Counted from the stretch's first letter, positions 16,664-26,508 are shown. The stretch: 64,000 nucleotides of DNA from Ignavibacteria bacterium (GCA_012719345.1 JAAYAN010000200.1:1-64000), one strand, 5' to 3'. The notes: generated from the letters alone by a model not told the origin. Numbers and translations are program-made.

Positions 16664-17704
16664 ATGGAATCTTATAATTTAACAGAACGCGAAAAATCTG
16701 TATTAAGATACGTAATTCATCAGTTTATTCTTACGGCAAATCCTGTAGGCTCCAGGAATATTGCCAAATATTACGATCTTAATATTTCGCCGGCAACGGT
16801 ACGAAATATAATGTCCGATCTGGAAGATACTGGATTTTTGAACCATCCGCATACTTCTGCCGGAAGGGTGCCAACGGATAAAGGTTACAGGTTTTATGTG
16901 GATTCTTTGATGAAGCCGCCAAAATTAAAAATTGATGATAAAAAGATAATTGAATCGGGGTTGGACAATGTAACTGATGAAGTAAATGAGATTTTAAGAA
17001 TTACTTCTATTATATTAAGCAACATTACAAATCAGCTTGCGTGCATAACTTATCCCAGTTTTAACGATGCGGTTTTACAAAGGATTCAGATAGTTCAAAT
17101 TTCATCAACGAGAATTTTGGTAGTTATTAGCATCGAGTCGGGATTGGTTAAAACAATTACGCTAGAAATGATTGCGGAACTGAATTCCGGGAAACTGAAT
17201 TTCATTCAGAATTTTCTTAATGAGAAACTTTCGGGATTGCGGTTCAGTGAAATTAAGAAAACATTTGCCGAGCGTGTTCAGGATGTTGATGAAGCTCACA
17301 GACCGATAATACGCGTTTTTCTTGAATCGATTGATAAAATATTTACCGATTTGCCGGTAAGCGAAAAAACAATAATTTCGGGAACGAAAAATATTTTGCG
17401 CCAGCCCGAATTTGAAAATCACGAACATCTTCAGGGAATTATTGAACTGATAGAGGATAAGGAAGTAATTGTTCACTTAATGGAAAAGCAGAATATAGGC
17501 AATAGCGATCTGCTAGTATCGATAGGCAAAGAAAATGAAGAAGAAAGATTAAGCGAATACAGTACAATTCTTAAAAGATACGATTTCAGCGGTGTTTCGG
17601 GTACAGTAGGAATTATAGGTCCGAAAAGGATGGAATACAACAGAAGTATTGCCGCTGTTTTATACATAGCGGAATTACTTTCGAAAGTTTTAAGTAAAAA
17701 ATAA
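16664..17704 (+). CDS. hrcA: Heat-inducible transcription repressor HrcA
   Basis: 346 residues. It has an N-terminal winged helix (LTEREKSVLRYVIHQFI, then LNISPATVRNIMSDLE and HPHTSAGRVPTDKGYRFYV), which is the HrcA hallmark, and a C-terminal GAF-like region ending GTVGIIGPKRMEYNRSIAAV. HrcA normally represses chaperone operons by binding a CIRCE inverted repeat with help from GroEL. I looked for the TTAGCACTC-N9-GAGTGCTAA consensus upstream and did not find it. It is the first gene of a tight cluster with grpE and dnaJ. Confidence 0.96.
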   Translation: MESYNLTEREKSVLRYVIHQFILTANPVGSRNIAKYYDLNISPATVRNIMSDLEDTGFLNHPHTSAGRVPTDKGYRFYVDSLMKPPKLKIDDKKIIESGLDNVTDEVNEILRITSIILSNITNQLACITYPSFNDAVLQRIQIVQISSTRILVVISIESGLVKTITLEMIAELNSGKLNFIQNFLNEKLSGLRFSEIKKTFAERVQDVDEAHRPIIRVFLESIDKIFTDLPVSEKTIISGTKNILRQPEFENHEHLQGIIELIEDKEVIVHLMEKQNIGNSDLLVSIGKENEEERLSEYSTILKRYDFSGVSGTVGIIGPKRMEYNRSIAAVLYIAELLSKVLSKK

Positions 17705-17720
17705 TTAAGGAAAAGATAAA

Positions 17721-18341
17721 ATGAAAAGTAACAAAGAACCAAATGCTAATGAAGAAGAGGTTCAGCAAAACGAACCGGAATTAAAAACCGATTCGGATAA
17801 AGAAAATAGTGCTGCTGAAGTAAAAGAAGTTTTAGATGAAAATGAAAAATTACTTTTTGCCGAACTGGAAACTAAAAACAGCAGGATTGCTGAATTGGAG
17901 AATGAAAACAAAGATTTAAAAGAAACACTTTTGCGCAAGGCGGCAGAGTTCGAAAATTACAAAAGAAGAACCGAAAACGAACTGCAGAACTTTGTAAAAT
18001 ATGCCTCGGAATCATTTGTGTTGAGTGTTTTGCCGGTTTATACCGATTTTGAAAGATCAATGGAACACATTGATGATGAAGGAAATACAGCTTCGTTTAA
18101 GGAAGGGATTAAACTGCTTTTTCAGAAATTCATAAAAATTATGGAAGATCAGGGAGTTAAAAAGATTGAAGCAAAAGGTCAGCCTTTCGATTTTAATTTT
18201 CACGAGGCTTTGATGCAGAAACCTGCTGAAGATGTTCCTGCACACACAGTTTTAGATGTGCTCGAACCTGGTTTTATGCTTAAGGATAAAGTAATTAAAC
18301 ACGCAAAAGTAATTGTAAGTCAGGAATTATCGCAAAGCTGA
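17721..18341 (+). CDS. grpE: Nucleotide exchange factor GrpE
   Basis: Co-chaperone that releases ADP from DnaK. 206 residues. A long acidic and charged N-terminal coiled coil (about 1-90) is followed by the GrpE head with LRKAAEFENYKRRTE, FVLSVLPVYTDFERSMEH, FQKFIKIMEDQGVKKIEA, GQPFDFNFHEALMQ and the C-terminal KVIKHAKVIVSQ. It starts 16 bases after hrcA. dnaK itself is not in this window. Confidence 0.96.
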   Translation: MKSNKEPNANEEEVQQNEPELKTDSDKENSAAEVKEVLDENEKLLFAELETKNSRIAELENENKDLKETLLRKAAEFENYKRRTENELQNFVKYASESFVLSVLPVYTDFERSMEHIDDEGNTASFKEGIKLLFQKFIKIMEDQGVKKIEAKGQPFDFNFHEALMQKPAEDVPAHTVLDVLEPGFMLKDKVIKHAKVIVSQELSQS

Positions 18342-18372
18342 TTGCTTAAAGATTATTGAAAAGGAATAGTAA

Positions 18373-19497
18373 ATGTCAAAAAGAGATTATTACGAAATAT
18401 TAGGGGTAGGAAAAGAAGCTTCGAAAGATGATATAAAAAAAGCTTACCGTAAACTTGCAATGCAGTTTCATCCCGACAGAAATCCTGGAAATAAAGAAGC
18501 CGAAGAAAAATTTAAGGAAGCTGCCGAAGCATACGAAGTTTTAAGCAACGATGAAAAAAAAGCGAAGTATGATAAATTCGGGCATAGCGGTCTGAAAGGC
18601 GGGCAGGATTTTCACGGATTTAACAACGCTAACGATATTTTTTCTCATTTTTCCGATATATTCGGAGGCGCTTTCGGAGGTTCTTCAATATTCGATGATT
18701 TTTTCAGCGGAGGAGGGCAGCAATCGCGCCGTACAGGAAGAAGATCATCAGGCATCCCGGGTTCTGACCTGAAGGTAACACTAAAACTTACTTTGGAAGA
18801 AATAGCTACAGGTGTTACAAAAAAAATAAAGTTAAAAAAATATCATACTTGTTCAGCCTGCAAAGGTTCGGGAGCGCAGGACAGTTCGTCATTTAAAACT
18901 TGTACTGTCTGTAACGGAACAGGTGAAATTAGACAGGTGTCGCGTTCGCTTTTCGGTCAGTTTGTTAATATTTCTGCGTGCCATAATTGTAACGGTTCGG
19001 GTAAGGTTATAAGTAACGCCTGCAAAAAATGTTCGGGCGAAGGAAGAGAGTATCAGGAATCAACAATAAAAATTTCTGTACCGGCAGGAGTAACCGATAA
19101 CAGTTATATGACTTTAAGAGGCGAAGGAAATTCAGGTAAAAACGGAGGACATGCCGGTGATATAATTGTAATTTTTAAGGAAGAAAAACACGAATTTTTT
19201 ACACGCGACGGCGATAATATAATTTACGAATTATTTATAAGCTATCCCGAAGCAGTTCTTGGCACCGAAGTCGAAATTCCTACTCTTACAGGAAGAGCAA
19301 AACTTAAAATTGAACCAGGTACCCAGCCCGGCAAATATTTAAAAATGCGGGAAAAAGGAATTCAGCACCTTAACAGTCATGGTGCCGGCGATCAACTTGT
19401 TAAAATAAATATTTTTGTACCTGACCGTGTTTCGCAGAAAGAAAAGGAACTGCTTACAGAACTGCAAAAAATGAAAAACATTAAAGTGCCTGAATAA
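18373..19497 (+). CDS. dnaJ: Chaperone protein DnaJ
   Basis: Type I J-protein of 374 residues. It has a J domain with HPD ([20 protein letters not shown]), a Gly/Phe-rich linker (about 75-115), and a zinc domain with four CxxCxGxG-type repeats ([32 protein letters not shown]). C-terminal substrate-binding domains include GDIIVIF and [19 protein letters not shown]. It stimulates the DnaK ATPase and delivers clients. It follows grpE by 31 bases in the hrcA operon. Confidence 0.97.
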   Translation: MSKRDYYEILGVGKEASKDDIKKAYRKLAMQFHPDRNPGNKEAEEKFKEAAEAYEVLSNDEKKAKYDKFGHSGLKGGQDFHGFNNANDIFSHFSDIFGGAFGGSSIFDDFFSGGGQQSRRTGRRSSGIPGSDLKVTLKLTLEEIATGVTKKIKLKKYHTCSACKGSGAQDSSSFKTCTVCNGTGEIRQVSRSLFGQFVNISACHNCNGSGKVISNACKKCSGEGREYQESTIKISVPAGVTDNSYMTLRGEGNSGKNGGHAGDIIVIFKEEKHEFFTRDGDNIIYELFISYPEAVLGTEVEIPTLTGRAKLKIEPGTQPGKYLKMREKGIQHLNSHGAGDQLVKINIFVPDRVSQKEKELLTELQKMKNIKVPE

Positions 19498-19505
19498 ATG
19501 TTAAA

Positions 19506-20042
19506 ATGCAAAAAGTAAAGCAATTTTTTGAGAATAATGGTTTTAGCAGTCAGGAAATGAAAGTGGCGTTGTTTTTATCTGCCATAATTGTTGCAGGAGC
19601 TGTTTTTAAATATACAGACTTTTTTCAAAATGAAGGTCATGTAAAATTGTTCAATTATGCAAAACAAGACAGTTTATTTTATTCCGCAGAGAAAAATGAT
19701 AAAATTTCTTATGAAATTAATGATAATAAAGAAAAAAAAGTTGATTATGAACAAGAACTTTTGGATTTTACGGACGATAATTTATCAAAAAGGGATAACA
19801 AACTCCCGGAACTGTATGAAAAATCTGTTGATATAAATACGGCTGATAAAGAAACACTTGTTTTATTGCCTTCAATCGGTGAGAAAACAGCAGAAAAAAT
19901 AATTGAATATCGTTCGCAGAACGGGAATTTCAAGCAGATTGAAGAAATTCAAAATGTAAAAGGAATAGGCCCGGCAAAGTTTGAGAAAATTAAAAAATAT
20001 ATTGATGTAAAAATAAAAGAGAAACCCCCGGAGGAAAAATGA
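19506..20042 (+). CDS. ComEA-like helix-hairpin-helix protein
   Basis: 178 residues with one N-terminal membrane anchor (about 20-37), a charged linker, and a C-terminal pair of helix-hairpin-helix motifs (SVDINTADKETLVLLPSIGE, then NVKGIGPAKFEKIKKYI, about 108-170). This is the architecture of ComEA, the periplasmic DNA receptor of natural transformation. Related proteins can have other DNA-binding roles. It starts eight bases after dnaJ, and its stop overlaps the next start (ATGA), implying translational coupling to a pseudopilin-like gene. Confidence 0.82.
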   Translation: MQKVKQFFENNGFSSQEMKVALFLSAIIVAGAVFKYTDFFQNEGHVKLFNYAKQDSLFYSAEKNDKISYEINDNKEKKVDYEQELLDFTDDNLSKRDNKLPELYEKSVDINTADKETLVLLPSIGEKTAEKIIEYRSQNGNFKQIEEIQNVKGIGPAKFEKIKKYIDVKIKEKPPEEK

Positions 20043-20596
20043 ATTCAAGGACTGAGCCCTTGTACGTACATCTGATATTAGGAGTTGTTATTCTGATTCT
20101 TACTATCGTTTTAATTATGGTTGCAATTGTTGAACCTGAAAGAGTTTTAAAAGAAGAGAAATATTTTAAGGAAGAAACAAGATTAAGAATGGACAATATC
20201 CGCCAGGCGCAAATTCTTTGGCAGAAAAAGAATAAAAAATTCACCGATGATCTTGACAGCCTTGTTCAATTCATTAAAAATGACGATTTTGTTGCTAAAA
20301 CAATTGCCGGCAAAGATACTGTTACCGGAAAATCGACAAATCCATTTAAAATATTAGCACACGGACAGTTTTCAGCAGATTCGCTCTTTTACAGTCCTAA
20401 ATCCAGATCACGTTTTATTGTCCAAGTTGATACTTCTATTCAGCCGGACAGTGTTATTGACCGCAGAGGCAATTTGCTTCGGGTTGATACTGTAATATCA
20501 ATTGGTAACCGCTATTATATTGAAGATGTTGACGGATACGGTTCAGTTGGTGATCTTTCCAGCGATGCTAGAAAAAATACTGCATCGTGGGAATAA
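20039..20596 (+). CDS. Pseudopilin-like single-pass membrane protein
   Basis: 185 residues. A hydrophobic helix near the N terminus (about 10-33, LILGVVILILTIVLIMVAIV) is followed by a helical stretch (EEKYFKEETRLRMDNIRQAQ) and a beta-rich C-terminal part. The layout recalls type II/IV pseudopilins, but no classic prepilin peptidase site (G before F/M-T-L-x-E) is evident, so the assignment is by overall architecture. It sits between a ComEA-like and a PilM-like protein with a four-base overlap upstream, which supports a role in a DNA-uptake or pilus-like machine. Confidence 0.5.
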   Translation: MNSRTEPLYVHLILGVVILILTIVLIMVAIVEPERVLKEEKYFKEETRLRMDNIRQAQILWQKKNKKFTDDLDSLVQFIKNDDFVAKTIAGKDTVTGKSTNPFKILAHGQFSADSLFYSPKSRSRFIVQVDTSIQPDSVIDRRGNLLRVDTVISIGNRYYIEDVDGYGSVGDLSSDARKNTASWE

Positions 20597-20607
20597 GAAT
20601 TTCATAA

Positions 20608-21531
20608 ATGTCATTATTTCAGAATCATGCCGGAATAAATGTTACTTCAAGCAAAATTCAGCTTGTTGAAGTAAATTATAAGGATGATTGCTTTTATCTG
20701 GAGAATGCAGATGAGGAGTTTTTCAGCGAGTTTATAAATTTCGGTTCGAAAGAAACGAAAATCATCTCCGTTCTCCAGAATTCTTTTAACGAAATAATTT
20801 TACGAAAACCTTTAAATTGCAATTCCGTTTCTTTTTCCTTCCCGCACGATTTTTTCAGAATAATTGAACTTCCCTATGAAGAAACTCTTGTAAAAGATGA
20901 TCTTCTTGAAAATATAAAATGGGAGCTTTCTGTTCTTTATCCCGAAACTGCAAATGAAGAAATGCTGATAGAACCAGTGCAAATTCCTAAAAATATTGGA
21001 ACGGAAACTGCTAAAATAATTATTTTTGCTGCATTTAAAAGATATGTAAAAATAGTCCATAAGTTTTGCGTCCGTAATAATCTCAATCTTAAATATGTAG
21101 ATAATGTTCATACCGCTGCCAATCAGCTGATAGCAATGGAAACAGGCAGCAGGACTGAAAAATTAGTAGCTACGGTATTTCTTGGCGAAAAAGATTTCTC
21201 GTTTTCTGTGTTGAAAGGGTCGTTTCCGATTCATTTTTCGGTGAATAAATTTAAAAATGCGGCCGAAATTCTGAATAAAATAAGCAGCTGCCGCGAAAAA
21301 ATTGCCGCTAAAAATATTCAAGTGAATGATATAGAGAAAATTTACGTATTCGGTGATTTGGTATCTGATAATTTTACTGCTCAATTGGAAAAAATTTTTA
21401 ATATCGATGTTGTAAGATACAATCCTTTCAGGAAAATTAAGATATCAGGCAGCGTAAAAAAAGGCGAATTGCTTTCTGATAAGAATAATTCTTTTGTTTC
21501 TGCAGCAGGTATAGCTTTCAGGCTGGTTTAA
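20608..21531 (+). CDS. PilM-like actin-fold protein
   Basis: 307 residues, no signal peptide. The opening (FQNHAGINVTSSKIQLVEVNY) and the pattern FSFPHDFFRIIELPYEE ... ENIKWELSVLYP resemble PilM/ComM-type proteins, which are cytoplasmic actin-like components of type IV pilus and transformation machines. A second phosphate-binding-like segment (KIYVFGDLVSDNFTAQLEKI) fits the FtsA/PilM fold. It is in the same train as the ComEA-like and pseudopilin-like genes, and its stop overlaps the rsmD start by one base. The family call is by pattern only. Confidence 0.6.
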   Translation: MSLFQNHAGINVTSSKIQLVEVNYKDDCFYLENADEEFFSEFINFGSKETKIISVLQNSFNEIILRKPLNCNSVSFSFPHDFFRIIELPYEETLVKDDLLENIKWELSVLYPETANEEMLIEPVQIPKNIGTETAKIIIFAAFKRYVKIVHKFCVRNNLNLKYVDNVHTAANQLIAMETGSRTEKLVATVFLGEKDFSFSVLKGSFPIHFSVNKFKNAAEILNKISSCREKIAAKNIQVNDIEKIYVFGDLVSDNFTAQLEKIFNIDVVRYNPFRKIKISGSVKKGELLSDKNNSFVSAAGIAFRLV

Positions 21532-22076
21532 TGAGAATTATTTCCGGTATTTATAAAGGAAGGACGGTAAAATTTCCTAAATCGAAATTGGTAAGACCCA
21601 CAACAGATAAAGTGAAGGAAACTTTATTTAACATATTGAATAATCAGATTGAGTTTGATGAAATAAAAGTTTGCGATATTTATGCAGGATCGGGTTCGTT
21701 GGGACTTGAAACTTTAAGCAGAGGAGCTGCACAAGTACATTTTGTAGAGCAGAATTTTAATGTTGCAAAGATGCTTGAAGAAAACATCTCGTCCCTTGAA
21801 GCAGGAAAAAATTGCAGAATATTTAAGATGGATGCAGTAAAATTTTCACGGATTTCGGACAATGAAACTTACGATCTTATATTAGCTGATCCGCCGTTTT
21901 TTAAGGATGATATACATACTGTTGCTGAGAATCTCCTTGAAAGAAAATTCTTAAATCCCGGCGGAATATTCATTATTGAAAGATCAATTCAAACTGAAAA
22001 AAAGGATACGGAAGCGTTCGGAATTGTGCCTTTTAAAAAAATTGGCGACAGTTTGATTTACAAATTTGAGAATTAG
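21531..22076 (+). CDS. rsmD: 16S rRNA (guanine966-N2)-methyltransferase
   Basis: 181 residues. MRIISGIYKGRTVKFP and RPTTDKVKETLFNIL are the standard RsmD opening. SAM motif I is DIYAGSGSLGLETLSRGA, and the catalytic motif LADPPFF is of the (N/D)PPF type used for exocyclic amino methylation. It methylates 16S rRNA during small-subunit assembly. It is coupled to the upstream PilM-like gene and followed 27 bases later by coaD, a pairing common in bacteria. Confidence 0.95.
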   Translation: MRIISGIYKGRTVKFPKSKLVRPTTDKVKETLFNILNNQIEFDEIKVCDIYAGSGSLGLETLSRGAAQVHFVEQNFNVAKMLEENISSLEAGKNCRIFKMDAVKFSRISDNETYDLILADPPFFKDDIHTVAENLLERKFLNPGGIFIIERSIQTEKKDTEAFGIVPFKKIGDSLIYKFEN

Positions 22077-22103
22077 AAATATTTGATAAATATTGGATAG
22101 GCA

Positions 22104-22589
22104 ATGAACCAGATTAAACGAGCTATTTATCCCGGAACTTTCGATCCGGTAACAAACGGGCATATTGATCTTATTGACAGAGCTACTGATATATTTGATG
22201 AAATTGTTGTAACTGTAGCAAAAAATCCTGGCAAAACAAACCTTTTTACAGTTCAGGAAAGGGTTGAAATGCTCACTGAAAGTTTGAAAGATTTCAGAAA
22301 TGTTGTAGTTGATTCTTTTGACGGACTTGTAGTTGATCACGCTAATCAGATTGGAGCTATGGGAATTATTAGAGGCTTGCGGGCAGTTAGCGATTTTGAA
22401 TATGAATTTCAGATGGCATTAATGAACAGAAAGATGGATGAAAATCTCAGGACAATATTTTTGATGCCTCACGAAAAATATACTTACTTAAATTCTACAA
22501 TTGTCCGTAATCTTGCACAATTTAAAGCTGATGTAAGTGATTTTGTGCCGCCTATAGTGGCAAAAAAGCTAAAAGAAAAATTCGATTAA
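22104..22589 (+). CDS. coaD: Phosphopantetheine adenylyltransferase
   Basis: Fourth step of coenzyme A synthesis, joining ATP and 4'-phosphopantetheine. 161 residues. The nucleotidyltransferase motif YPGTFDPVTNGHIDLI (8-23) includes the T/HxGH element. GIIRGLRAVSDFEYEFQMA and YTYLNSTIVRNLA (the SSTxVR region) are typical. Length is normal. Confidence 0.97.
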   Translation: MNQIKRAIYPGTFDPVTNGHIDLIDRATDIFDEIVVTVAKNPGKTNLFTVQERVEMLTESLKDFRNVVVDSFDGLVVDHANQIGAMGIIRGLRAVSDFEYEFQMALMNRKMDENLRTIFLMPHEKYTYLNSTIVRNLAQFKADVSDFVPPIVAKKLKEKFD

Positions 22590-22713
22590 GACAAGCACCT
22601 TTTACTGTAAATGAAACACTGCTGTATCTTAAAAGTAATATTCATTGCTTTTCTTATGCTTTGTTTCTATTTTTACAAACTTAATTTATGTAATAACGGA
22701 GGAATAGTAATTT

Positions 22714-24804
22714 ATGGGAATGATGGCTAGGATGAGAGGTCTTGCCTCCTGGTTTATAATTACCGTCGGCGGTTTATTTGTGCTTTTTATGGTTATTTCG
22801 GATTCGAAAGTGACCGATATAAGAAGCCAGCAAACAATGGAAATCGGTTCGATAAACGGGGTTCCTGTAACACAGCAGGAATTCAGTGAAATGGTAGATA
22901 ATTTTATAAAAAATCAGGAAGCACAGACAGGACAAAAAGTACCTGAAGAACAAATGGAAGATTTCAGGGATTATGTATGGGATGCACTTGTTTCGCAAAG
23001 ACTTATTGATGAAAAAATAAAAGAATTCGGAATAACAGTTTCTAACGAAGAAATTGAAGAAATCGTTTTAGGCGAAAATCCGCCAGAATTTCTTAAACAA
23101 GGATTTGTTGATTCAACAGGCAACTTTAACAGACAGGCTTATTTTCAGGCAATAAAAGATCCGCAGAATAAACAAATACTCATACAGCTTGAAAACCAAA
23201 TCCGTCAGCAGTTAATACAGCAGAAACTGATGAGTTATTTAGGGGCTTCGGTATTAGTTTCCGACGATGAAGTAAGAAGGCAGTTTATTGATCAGACAAT
23301 GCGTATGAATGTTGAATATGCTGCTGTTGATTCAAAAAGTTTCAGTGATAACGATATTACAGTTACTGATGAGGATATTCAATCTTTTTTTAATGAACAT
23401 AAAGAAGATTATAAAACTGATGAAAGAAGAGCTTTTAAATACGTGTTTTTCAGTACAACACCTACTAAAACCGATTCCAATACTGTAAAAAACCAGCTAT
23501 TAAGCGTATTGGGTAAATTAAAAGCTGACACTATTTCTTTTAAATCGTATGTAGATATTTATTCTGTTAAACCTTACAGTCTCGATACCCTCGATGTTAC
23601 TAAAATGTCGAATGCTATGTATCAGGAATTATCAAAATCAGCACCGGGTGAACTTGTAGGTCCGGTTTTAACAAATGCTGGATATGGTTTATTTAAGTTG
23701 AACGGCATTATATCATCCAAAGATAATTTTATAAGAGCTTCACATATTTTAATTCAAAAATCAGCAAATGATGAAGCAGATAAAGCAAAAGCAGATTCAG
23801 TTTATCAATCATTAATTGGCGGAGCCGATTTTGCAGCTACAGCCAGAAAGATTTCGGCTGATCCCGGCAGCGGTTCCAGAGGCGGGGATTTAGGATGGTT
23901 TGGTAAAGGAATGATGGTAAAAGAATTTGAAGAAGCATGTTTTTCAGGACAACCCGGTGTTATTCAAAAACCGGTTAAAACGAACTTTGGTTATCATATA
24001 ATTAAAGTTACCGATAAATCATCTTCGAGATTTGTAGTTGAAGAAATACTGATGAAAATTGATGCCAGCGGAGCTACGCTTTCGAAAGTTTCAGAAGATG
24101 CTGATGGATTTTCATACTTATCTAAACAAGACGGATTTGATTTGATTGCAAAAAATTACAATTATGAAATTAAAACAGCTCCGCTGATTGAAGAAAAAAC
24201 AACTGTTATTCCGGCATTGGGAAGAAGTAAAGCTTTGCTTAAATTTTTATTTGACGGTTCAGCTGGTGATATAAGCGATAGATTTAAAGTAACAGGCGGA
24301 TATACGGTAATCGAAATTACTGAAATCCAGCCTGAAGGTTATGTTAAAATTGACGAAGCAAAAGAATCTATCAGAAGTAAAGTACTTTTAGAAAAGAAGC
24401 TTGAAAAAGGTATGCAAATATTGAATGAAGTTTATCCCAAATTGGCTAAAGACGGTAAATTAAATAATGCTTCTGGTTATAACAAAATTGTAAAGTATAA
24501 TTCAGCTGAAAATATTTCCGCAAACGGTGCTGTTCCAGGTATTGGCAGAGACAATGCATTTAACGGATATGCTCTAAACGGAAAAGTAAATGAAATATCA
24601 AAACCAATAAAAGGAACAAATGGATGTTATTTGATTAAAGTAACTCAAAGAACTCCATTCGATTCATCTTCATATACGGTGCGCAAGGTACAAATGAAAC
24701 AGCAGATTTCGCAAAATAAGCAAAGAATGATTCAGCAGCAATGGATGGAAAAATTGAAAGAAGAAGCTGAAATAGTAGATGAACGGTATAAATATTATCA
24801 ATGA
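22714..24804 (+). CDS. ppiD: PpiD/SurA-type membrane-anchored peptidyl-prolyl isomerase
   Basis: 696 residues. One N-terminal membrane helix (about 12-30) anchors a periplasmic SurA_N-type chaperone region. A canonical parvulin domain follows at about 340-435, with RASHILIQK, GSRGGDLGWFGKGMMVKEFE and FGYHIIKV. A second, degenerate parvulin-like segment near the C terminus (GTNGCYLIKVTQ) lacks the active-site His. PpiD-type proteins help outer-membrane and secreted proteins fold after Sec export. It has a good GGAGG site at the start and its own terminator. An expected client set in this window is the secreted and outer-membrane proteins. Confidence 0.92.
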   Translation: MGMMARMRGLASWFIITVGGLFVLFMVISDSKVTDIRSQQTMEIGSINGVPVTQQEFSEMVDNFIKNQEAQTGQKVPEEQMEDFRDYVWDALVSQRLIDEKIKEFGITVSNEEIEEIVLGENPPEFLKQGFVDSTGNFNRQAYFQAIKDPQNKQILIQLENQIRQQLIQQKLMSYLGASVLVSDDEVRRQFIDQTMRMNVEYAAVDSKSFSDNDITVTDEDIQSFFNEHKEDYKTDERRAFKYVFFSTTPTKTDSNTVKNQLLSVLGKLKADTISFKSYVDIYSVKPYSLDTLDVTKMSNAMYQELSKSAPGELVGPVLTNAGYGLFKLNGIISSKDNFIRASHILIQKSANDEADKAKADSVYQSLIGGADFAATARKISADPGSGSRGGDLGWFGKGMMVKEFEEACFSGQPGVIQKPVKTNFGYHIIKVTDKSSSRFVVEEILMKIDASGATLSKVSEDADGFSYLSKQDGFDLIAKNYNYEIKTAPLIEEKTTVIPALGRSKALLKFLFDGSAGDISDRFKVTGGYTVIEITEIQPEGYVKIDEAKESIRSKVLLEKKLEKGMQILNEVYPKLAKDGKLNNASGYNKIVKYNSAENISANGAVPGIGRDNAFNGYALNGKVNEISKPIKGTNGCYLIKVTQRTPFDSSSYTVRKVQMKQQISQNKQRMIQQQWMEKLKEEAEIVDERYKYYQ

Positions 24805-24810
24805 AAAGTA

Positions 24811-24834
24811 CCCGCCTAAGGCGGGTTTTTTTTT
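24811..24834 (+). terminator. Terminator after ppiD
   Basis: CCCGCC (24811-24816), TAA loop, GGCGGG (24820-24825), then nine T. Confidence 0.88.
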
Positions 24835-24881
24835 ATACAGTCATTTTATTATATTTTGAATTCAATAAAGGTTAATTATCA

Positions 24882-25430
24882 ATGATGAAATTAATTTATC
24901 TGACAGGATTTATGACTTGCGGGAAAAGTACATTAGGCCCGATTCTGGCAAATACACTTGGCTGGAATTTTGTCGATTTGGATGAATTAATCAAAGAAAA
25001 TGAAAAGATGGACATTTCTGAAATTTTTGCTCAAAAAGGGGAAGATTATTTCCGTAATATTGAAACTGAAATACTAAAATCAGTTTCTGGTAAAAATGGT
25101 TATATAATTGCGCTGGGAGGCGGAACGATAGTAAAAGAAGAAAACTTTGAAATAATGAGAAAAACTGGTAAAATAATCTATCTGCGAGCTTCTGCCGAAG
25201 TAATTTATAACCGAATAAAAACAAAACTCGATAGACCGATTTTTAAAGATTTGGTTTTAGCCGGCAGCCCTAAAAACGATTTTATCGAACGGATTGAAAG
25301 CCTTTTAAATGAAAGAAAAAAATATTATGAGCAAGCTGATTTAATTGTAAACACAAGCAGCGACCCTTTGGGAACAATTGTAGATCAGCTTTCAAAAAAG
25401 ATTGCGAGACTGATTTATGAAAAAAATTAA
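24882..25430 (+). CDS. aroK: Shikimate kinase
   Basis: Phosphorylates shikimate in the route to chorismate. 182 residues. The P-loop is GFMTCGKSTLG (9-19), followed by FVDLDELI, ALGGGTI, and LRASAEVIYNRI with a downstream LDRPIF lid/substrate segment. It overlaps aroB by 14 bases, a classic aroK-aroB pair. Confidence 0.95.
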   Translation: MMKLIYLTGFMTCGKSTLGPILANTLGWNFVDLDELIKENEKMDISEIFAQKGEDYFRNIETEILKSVSGKNGYIIALGGGTIVKEENFEIMRKTGKIIYLRASAEVIYNRIKTKLDRPIFKDLVLAGSPKNDFIERIESLLNERKKYYEQADLIVNTSSDPLGTIVDQLSKKIARLIYEKN

Positions 25431-26508
25431 AGTTAATGTGGAGCCTGAGTCCTACGAAATTTTTATAGGTAATGGAATATTCAAAAATATTTCAATAGAA
25501 ATTAAAAAGCGTAAATTATTTAGAAGTATTTTAATTGTAATTGATAAAAATGTATATGACATATATAAAAAAGAAATTGTTACAGTATTCGGAAATTACA
25601 ATTATAAACTGGAAATATTGGTTCTCGAGATTGATGAAAAAAGGAAGTCATTTGAATCATTAGATAAAATATATTCAAAATTGATTGAGAATAAATACGG
25701 TCGCGACAGTCTGATAATTGCAATCGGCGGAGGAATAATAGGCGATATAGTTGGTTATGCTGCAGCTACATATATGCGTGGAATTCAGTATGTTCAGATT
25801 CCTACAACTTTATTGGCTATGGTTGATAGTTCTGTGGGAGGAAAAACTGCGGTTAATTTTGGAGAAACCAAAAATGTTATAGGTGCTTTTTATCAGCCGC
25901 GGTTAGTTTTAATAGATACTGATTTTCTTAAAACTCTTAGCACCGATGAGCTTGTGTGCGGAATTGGCGAAATTGTTAAATACGCTTTTATTACCGATGA
26001 ACAATATTATAATTATTTTAAGCGGAATATCGATAGACTGTTCGGGTTAGATGAAAAGGTTATTACTAAAATAATTTATCAATCAGTTTTATTTAAAGCC
26101 GGCGTTGTTGAGGCAGACGAAAAAGAAACAGGAATAAGAAAGATTTTGAATTTCGGTCATACTTTTGCACACGCTTTTGAGGTTGAACAGAATCATAGAA
26201 TAAAGCACGGACAAGCAGTTATTGCAGGAATAATTTGTGCTTTATATTTATCAGAAGGAATCGGGATTTTAGATAATATAAAGCTGAATGAATATTTAAA
26301 ATTCATTTATCCGATGAAAAAATATATAAATATTGAAGAACCGGATACTAAAAAGCTGCTTGATATAATGAGCCGTGATAAAAAAAACAAAGACGGAAAA
26401 ATCAAGTTCGTACTGCTTAACGGTGTCGGAAATATTGCAATTGATATTGAAGCTGAAAGAATACAAGTAGAAAAAGCAATAAATAAAATGAAGAAATTTG
26501 TGGAATGA
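25417..26508 (+). CDS. aroB: 3-dehydroquinate synthase
   Basis: Second step of the shikimate pathway, converting DAHP to 3-dehydroquinate with NAD and a divalent metal. 363 residues. The NAD site GGGIIGDIVGYAAATYMRGI and PTTLLAMVDSSVGGKTAVNF are present. Metal ligands lie in GIGEIVKYAFI, LNFGHTFAHAFE and HRIKHGQAV. It overlaps aroK by 14 bases, so translation is probably coupled. Confidence 0.97.
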   Translation: MKKIKVNVEPESYEIFIGNGIFKNISIEIKKRKLFRSILIVIDKNVYDIYKKEIVTVFGNYNYKLEILVLEIDEKRKSFESLDKIYSKLIENKYGRDSLIIAIGGGIIGDIVGYAAATYMRGIQYVQIPTTLLAMVDSSVGGKTAVNFGETKNVIGAFYQPRLVLIDTDFLKTLSTDELVCGIGEIVKYAFITDEQYYNYFKRNIDRLFGLDEKVITKIIYQSVLFKAGVVEADEKETGIRKILNFGHTFAHAFEVEQNHRIKHGQAVIAGIICALYLSEGIGILDNIKLNEYLKFIYPMKKYINIEEPDTKKLLDIMSRDKKNKDGKIKFVLLNGVGNIAIDIEAERIQVEKAINKMKKFVE

